Assembly (NCBI GenBank): GCA_964019425.1
Contig: OZ025781.1
Location: 620,001-684,000, forward strand
Origin: Flectonema sp. DT1601
Lineage: Eukaryota > Euglenozoa > Diplonemea > Diplonemida > Diplonemidae
Length of the DNA stretch: 64,000 nt
Reading direction: 5' to 3'
Shown: one piece after another, positions 60,919 through 64,000 of the stretch
Numbering within the stretch: the stretch's first letter is position 1
How the letters are laid out: every line of letters begins with the position of its first letter
Program-made: the position numbers and the translations under genes
The notes under the pieces: model-generated
Told to the model about the DNA's origin: nothing
Databases searched by the model: none
What the model saw: the letters and a program-made list of their open reading frames with translations, nothing else

Positions 60919-62052
60919 ATGGATGATGAGCTTGAAGGCGTAGCGTTCACATCTGAAGTCCCAGATGACTTGGTTTGCGGCATCTGTAAAGATGCTGCGA
61001 TAGATCCTCAAGTAACTGAGCAATGCGGACATTTATTTTGTTTTGAATGCATAAAAAAAGCACTAAAGCACTCTCCTAGTTGTCCACTATGTCGAAAAGA
61101 AGACATCAGAATAAGAGTTGATCACAGGGCTAAGCGACAGGTTGACGCCTTGCCAGTTCAATGTGCTTATCCAAAATGTATCTGGAGAGGTGTTCACAGT
61201 GATCTTGAAGCACACAGAGAGATGTGCGTTAATAAAATCATATCATGTAACTACAAACAAGTAGGTTGTAGTATCAGAGCTACTGAAGAAGAACTTGTTA
61301 GCCATGAAAAGAATGACACAGGGCAACATATTTATCTCTTACTAAAAAAAATGCAAGCACTAGAGCAACGCAATGATCAGACTGAAGCAGAAAACAACTC
61401 AGCAAACACTACCATATCACAACTACGGAATGATGTACGTTCGACTAGAGAACAACTCCGAAAAGAAGAAGAGCTTCGGCTAACTGATAAACGGTTACAT
61501 GATCGACAGATTGAAAAACTTTATAGTGAAATGGCTTCACTCAGATCCAGCTTAAATCAAAACTCTACAACTACTAAACAAATCACAGAATGGAGGAGTG
61601 ACAGTAAACAATTCACAATAAGTAATGGTGGCTTGACAGCAACTCACTGCATCCCTGGATGGGCTACGTTATTGTGTAAAGATGCTGTTTGTAAAGGTGT
61701 TCATAATTGGAAGTTTGAAATCTCATGTTCAGGTCATGCATTCATTCCATCAACGGTAATGGTTGGCGTGACTAGTACTACTAACATATTATCAACTCAT
61801 TTGGGTAATGTGTCGTCAACATGGTGTTTTCAAGATAACGGTTTCCGTTGGGATGGTCTTCAGTGTTTCGCATACGGAGAACCCTTCACAGAACACGACA
61901 TCATTGGTATACATCTCGACTTTAACACTGGCATTCTCGAATTTTCAAAAAATGGAAAATCATTTGGTCAGGCCTTCACAGAAGTTGGAGGACTATTATA
62001 CCCGGCAGTCTCTTTATGTACTGAAGGTCACGGGATTTCAATTATTACTTAG
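60919..62052 (+). CDS. RING-TRAF-SPRY E3 ubiquitin ligase
   Basis: 377 residues, intronless. RING (about 19-59): CGICKDAAIDP, CGHLFCFECI and CPLCRKED, a complete C3HC4 set. A TRAF-type zinc finger region (about 78-140) has CAYPKCIWRG, HREMC, CNYKQVGC and the final His. A coiled coil (about 140-215) is followed by a SPRY/B30.2-like domain (about 225-377: NWKFEISCSG, VMVGVTS, IGIHLDFNTGILEFSKNGKSFGQAF). RING plus TRAF finger is common in RNF41/RNF151-like ligases; the added SPRY gives a TRIM-like substrate reader. No signal peptide, so cytosolic. Substrate unknown. Confidence 0.92.
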   Translation: MDDELEGVAFTSEVPDDLVCGICKDAAIDPQVTEQCGHLFCFECIKKALKHSPSCPLCRKEDIRIRVDHRAKRQVDALPVQCAYPKCIWRGVHSDLEAHREMCVNKIISCNYKQVGCSIRATEEELVSHEKNDTGQHIYLLLKKMQALEQRNDQTEAENNSANTTISQLRNDVRSTREQLRKEEELRLTDKRLHDRQIEKLYSEMASLRSSLNQNSTTTKQITEWRSDSKQFTISNGGLTATHCIPGWATLLCKDAVCKGVHNWKFEISCSGHAFIPSTVMVGVTSTTNILSTHLGNVSSTWCFQDNGFRWDGLQCFAYGEPFTEHDIIGIHLDFNTGILEFSKNGKSFGQAFTEVGGLLYPAVSLCTEGHGISIIT

Positions 62053-62464
62053 GAGTTTTTAACATGATGGGTTTCGGCAATTCTGTTTTGGTTTTATTAA
62101 TTTATCTTTATTACTTGAAATTATATTTATCCTGGGAACTTGACATTAGTAGTTTGCTCCTTCAGTCTTTATTTATCACAAGATGTAGAGGGGAAGGGGG
62201 GAGGGGTAGATATAATTTAACTTCGGAAGTGTTTGTCTGTTTTTCTTACAAAACCTTTTCAATAAAAATAATCAGAAATGTATTTATGACAATTATTATT
62301 CTCCTTCTAACTAGTTGTTGTATAACGTACTGAGCTGGGATTTGAGGGCTTGTGTCTTAGGATTAATTAACATGGCTCTTTGGAAATAGGAAATATGATT
62401 TGAAATAGGAATTATTTTTAAAAAACTTTCTTCTACTAAAGATCTCTGTTTATTAAAAAGAAAT
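62053..62464. other. Intergenic
   Basis: 412 bp. One hydrophobic open frame (62064-62333) is probably not coding. The region ends TTTATTAAAAAG just before the next gene. Confidence 0.5.
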
Positions 62465-63655
62465 ATGCAACACCCAGACACCATATGGACTGTTTCTATA
62501 GCAGTAGCATGGATGTCATTGTTTAGCGACTACCTACTTATGACTTTGATCATTCCACTTTTTCCTATGTTGGGAGCATCGGAGATGGCGACAGGTATGC
62601 TTTTTGCCTCCAAAGCATGCATGCAAATAATCGCAGCCCCATTGTTTTCTACTATAATTGATAAGTGGGGTTTGAAATTGTTGTTCGCGGGATTGATAGT
62701 AGATGCTGTGTCTAACCTGAGTTTTGCCTTTTCAATGAATTATCACGTGTGGTTGTTTGCAAGGATAATGCAAGGAATTGCTTCTGCGGCAGTGATCCCG
62801 GCATCACTTGGTCACATTCAGAGAATGTACAACCACGACGAAGAACTACGAGCTGATGCATTTGGTACTGTCACCACAGGAATTCTAGCTGGAGTCATGA
62901 TAGGTCCTCCAATGGGAGGTATTCTATTCACAATTCATCCAGCTTTACCCTTCGTTTTGGTAACAATTATTGTTCTTATTGCTGCTGCTCTAGCATTACA
63001 CGTCATTGAACATGTGGAAGTACCTAATTCGAATCCCTCCAAAAGCACTGGAATTACTACAATGATTAAAGACAAGGACTTGTTAGTATCCTTAGGAGCT
63101 TTATTGTTTGCAAACATGGCAATTGGTGCGTTGGAAGCTACCTTTGGATTATATGGATTGGAAGCTCTTGGGTTGGGACCTTCAGCAGTTGGAATTATTT
63201 ATTTGTTTAGTACCATTCCGACTATGTTTGCTTCTAAAGCCTGCGCTCCTCTACAACGGTATTGTGGTGTCAGGTGGCATGTCGTATTCGGAGGACTAAT
63301 CATTCAAGGTGTTTCCTTTATGTTGGGACCTAAATCTAACATATTCCTTGAAATAATATCATTTATTGGTTTAGGAACTGGTATGGGTCTTATTGATGGA
63401 ACTTCACCAGAGATTAACAGCGCTATTTCTAAAGCCCGCTATGGAGGTTCGACAGCTGTTCATTCGCTGTCGATATGTGCAATACAAGTTGGGTTCATAA
63501 TCGGTCCTATTTTAGGTAATTATTTGATGAAAAATATTAACTTCTGGGGAATGTCTTTTGTTTTAGGGCTTTTCATGGTTGTGTATTCCCCAACTATGCG
63601 AAGGCTCGATAGGTTTGAAACTTCTACCAAAGAAGAGTACGAGCCACTTCTATGA
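62465..63655 (+). CDS. Major facilitator superfamily transporter, SLC18-like
   Basis: 396 residues, about 12 membrane helices, intronless. The N-terminal half has VAWMSLFSDYLLMTLIIPLFP (TM1, like the DxxLLTVVVPI[I/L]P pattern of vesicular amine transporters), FASKACMQIIAAPLFSTIIDKWGLK (loop 2-3 motif A variant), RIMQGIASAAVIPASLG (TM4-type motif) and GVMIGPPMGGILF (motif C, antiporter type). The C-terminal half repeats the layout. Motif C and the GIASA segment suit H+-coupled antiport, as in SLC18 monoamine/acetylcholine transporters; substrate undetermined. It ends with an acidic tail containing EEYEPLL, a possible dileucine sorting signal. Confidence 0.85.
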   Translation: MQHPDTIWTVSIAVAWMSLFSDYLLMTLIIPLFPMLGASEMATGMLFASKACMQIIAAPLFSTIIDKWGLKLLFAGLIVDAVSNLSFAFSMNYHVWLFARIMQGIASAAVIPASLGHIQRMYNHDEELRADAFGTVTTGILAGVMIGPPMGGILFTIHPALPFVLVTIIVLIAAALALHVIEHVEVPNSNPSKSTGITTMIKDKDLLVSLGALLFANMAIGALEATFGLYGLEALGLGPSAVGIIYLFSTIPTMFASKACAPLQRYCGVRWHVVFGGLIIQGVSFMLGPKSNIFLEIISFIGLGTGMGLIDGTSPEINSAISKARYGGSTAVHSLSICAIQVGFIIGPILGNYLMKNINFWGMSFVLGLFMVVYSPTMRRLDRFETSTKEEYEPLL

Positions 63656-63695
63656 ATATTTTTGCTGTCATATATATCGTACAGACTTTGACACT

Positions 63696-63726
63696 GGGCT
63701 AACCCTAATATAAAAAAGGGAAGCCC
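63696..63726 (+). terminator. Hairpin plus T-run after MFS gene
   Basis: GGGCT (63696-63700) pairs with AGCCC (63722-63726), and CCCT with AGGG inside, followed at once by TTTTTATTTTTT. It begins 41 nt after the MFS stop. In a eukaryote it is not a bacterial-type terminator but may mark 3' end structure. Confidence 0.35.
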
Positions 63727-63933
63727 TTTTTATTTTTTGGTATTCTAATCAGAGACTCGGTGGCGATCATGGAACCCGCCTGCAAGTTTCTCAGTCCGTT
63801 CTGCAACCAAACACTCGTTACTTGCTATTTTTTGTTTATGTTTTGTCGTTTTTTTTTGGTTGTTCTTTTTTGTGTTTTTCGAAAAAAAAAAAAAAAAAAA
63901 AAAAAAAAACTTTTTGATTCTTTTTAAAGCATA

Positions 63934-64000
63934 ATGCAACTCGGATTGACACGCGATGCTTCCACCGTGTTGGAAGGAATCGTGTGGTATTATCACCGCA
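63934..64000 (+). CDS. Start of next gene, cut by window end
   Basis: An ATG four bases after TTCTTTTTAAAG opens a frame MQLGLTRDASTVLEGIVWYY that runs to the window edge (22 codons). Spacing, acceptor-like AG and codon use match the other genes; function cannot be judged. Confidence 0.45.
   Translation, partial: MQLGLTRDASTVLEGIVWYYHR

Noticed and set aside
62064-62333. 89-residue hydrophobic ORF after the SPRY ligase
   Set aside because: Starts 11 nt after the previous stop, T-rich codons, no independent acceptor and no recognisable fold.
1-64000. CRISPR arrays or prokaryotic operon signals
   Set aside because: The only regular repeats are coding (LRR, polyQ); introns and eukaryotic domain content exclude a prokaryotic origin.

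Overview
This is a nuclear window from a eukaryotic protist. The protein set is eukaryotic (type II PI4-kinase, tepsin-like adaptor, RRP1, RBBP6/Mpe1-like factor, DHHC palmitoyltransferase, SET methyltransferase, DAG-lipase-like enzyme, PARP, SPRY E3 ligase, voltage-gated K+ channel). A centrin-like protein and a CEP164-like WW protein suggest a cell with basal bodies and probably flagella. Stop codons are standard (TAA, TAG and TGA are all used).

Every supported gene (27, counting partial genes at both edges) lies on the + strand. Almost every start codon sits a short distance after a pyrimidine-rich or T-rich stretch ending in AG. One-strand packing with an acceptor-like AG before each ATG resembles polycistronic transcription with spliced-leader trans-splicing, as in Euglenozoa and dinoflagellates, but no leader gene is visible and the lineage cannot be named. 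Unlike trypanosomatids there are real short cis-introns: nine well supported and one probable. Most run from GTATG to AG and are 65-76 nt; one is 176 nt.

Layout: 0-10.7 kb holds an MMPL/RND transporter (left-truncated), a coiled-coil protein, a ubiquitin-like protein without the GG tail, a centrin-like protein, a RanBP2-finger PARP and an unknown protein. 10.7-14.5 kb is gene-free and rich in repeats. 14.5-20.1 kb holds a short MRP-type ABC transporter and a GC-rich, Cys-rich, transposase-like gene. 20.1-23 kb is gene-free. 23-38 kb holds a kinesin-14-like pseudomotor, a DHHC enzyme, a Pro/Gln-rich protein, a C1-DAG lipase, a SETD-like protein, a CEP164-like protein, a tepsin-like protein with long polyQ, and a discoidin-type membrane protein. 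38-41 kb is gene-free. 41-54 kb holds RRP1, a dead metallophosphoesterase, an SH3-like protein, a K+ channel, an RBBP6-like protein, a ubiquitin-like/leucine-rich-repeat protein flanked by 341-bp direct repeats, and PI4K2. 54-57 kb is gene-free. 57-64 kb holds a long coiled-coil protein, a small two-exon gene, a RING-TRAF-SPRY ligase, an MFS transporter and the first codons of another gene.

The genes do not form one pathway, but membrane traffic and lipid signalling (PI4K2, tepsin, DAG lipase, DHHC, transporters), cytoskeleton or basal body (centrin, CEP164-like, pseudokinesin, coiled coils) and ubiquitin-fold/E3 proteins recur. The most novel material is noncoding: (i) a five-copy dispersed element with a conserved triloop hairpin, a conserved long-range stem and a 3' T-run; (ii) a second dispersed hairpin family; (iii) a 341-bp repeat carrying a hairpin and an H-type pseudoknot on both sides of the leucine-rich-repeat gene; and (iv) very long perfect hairpins in 3' flanks.
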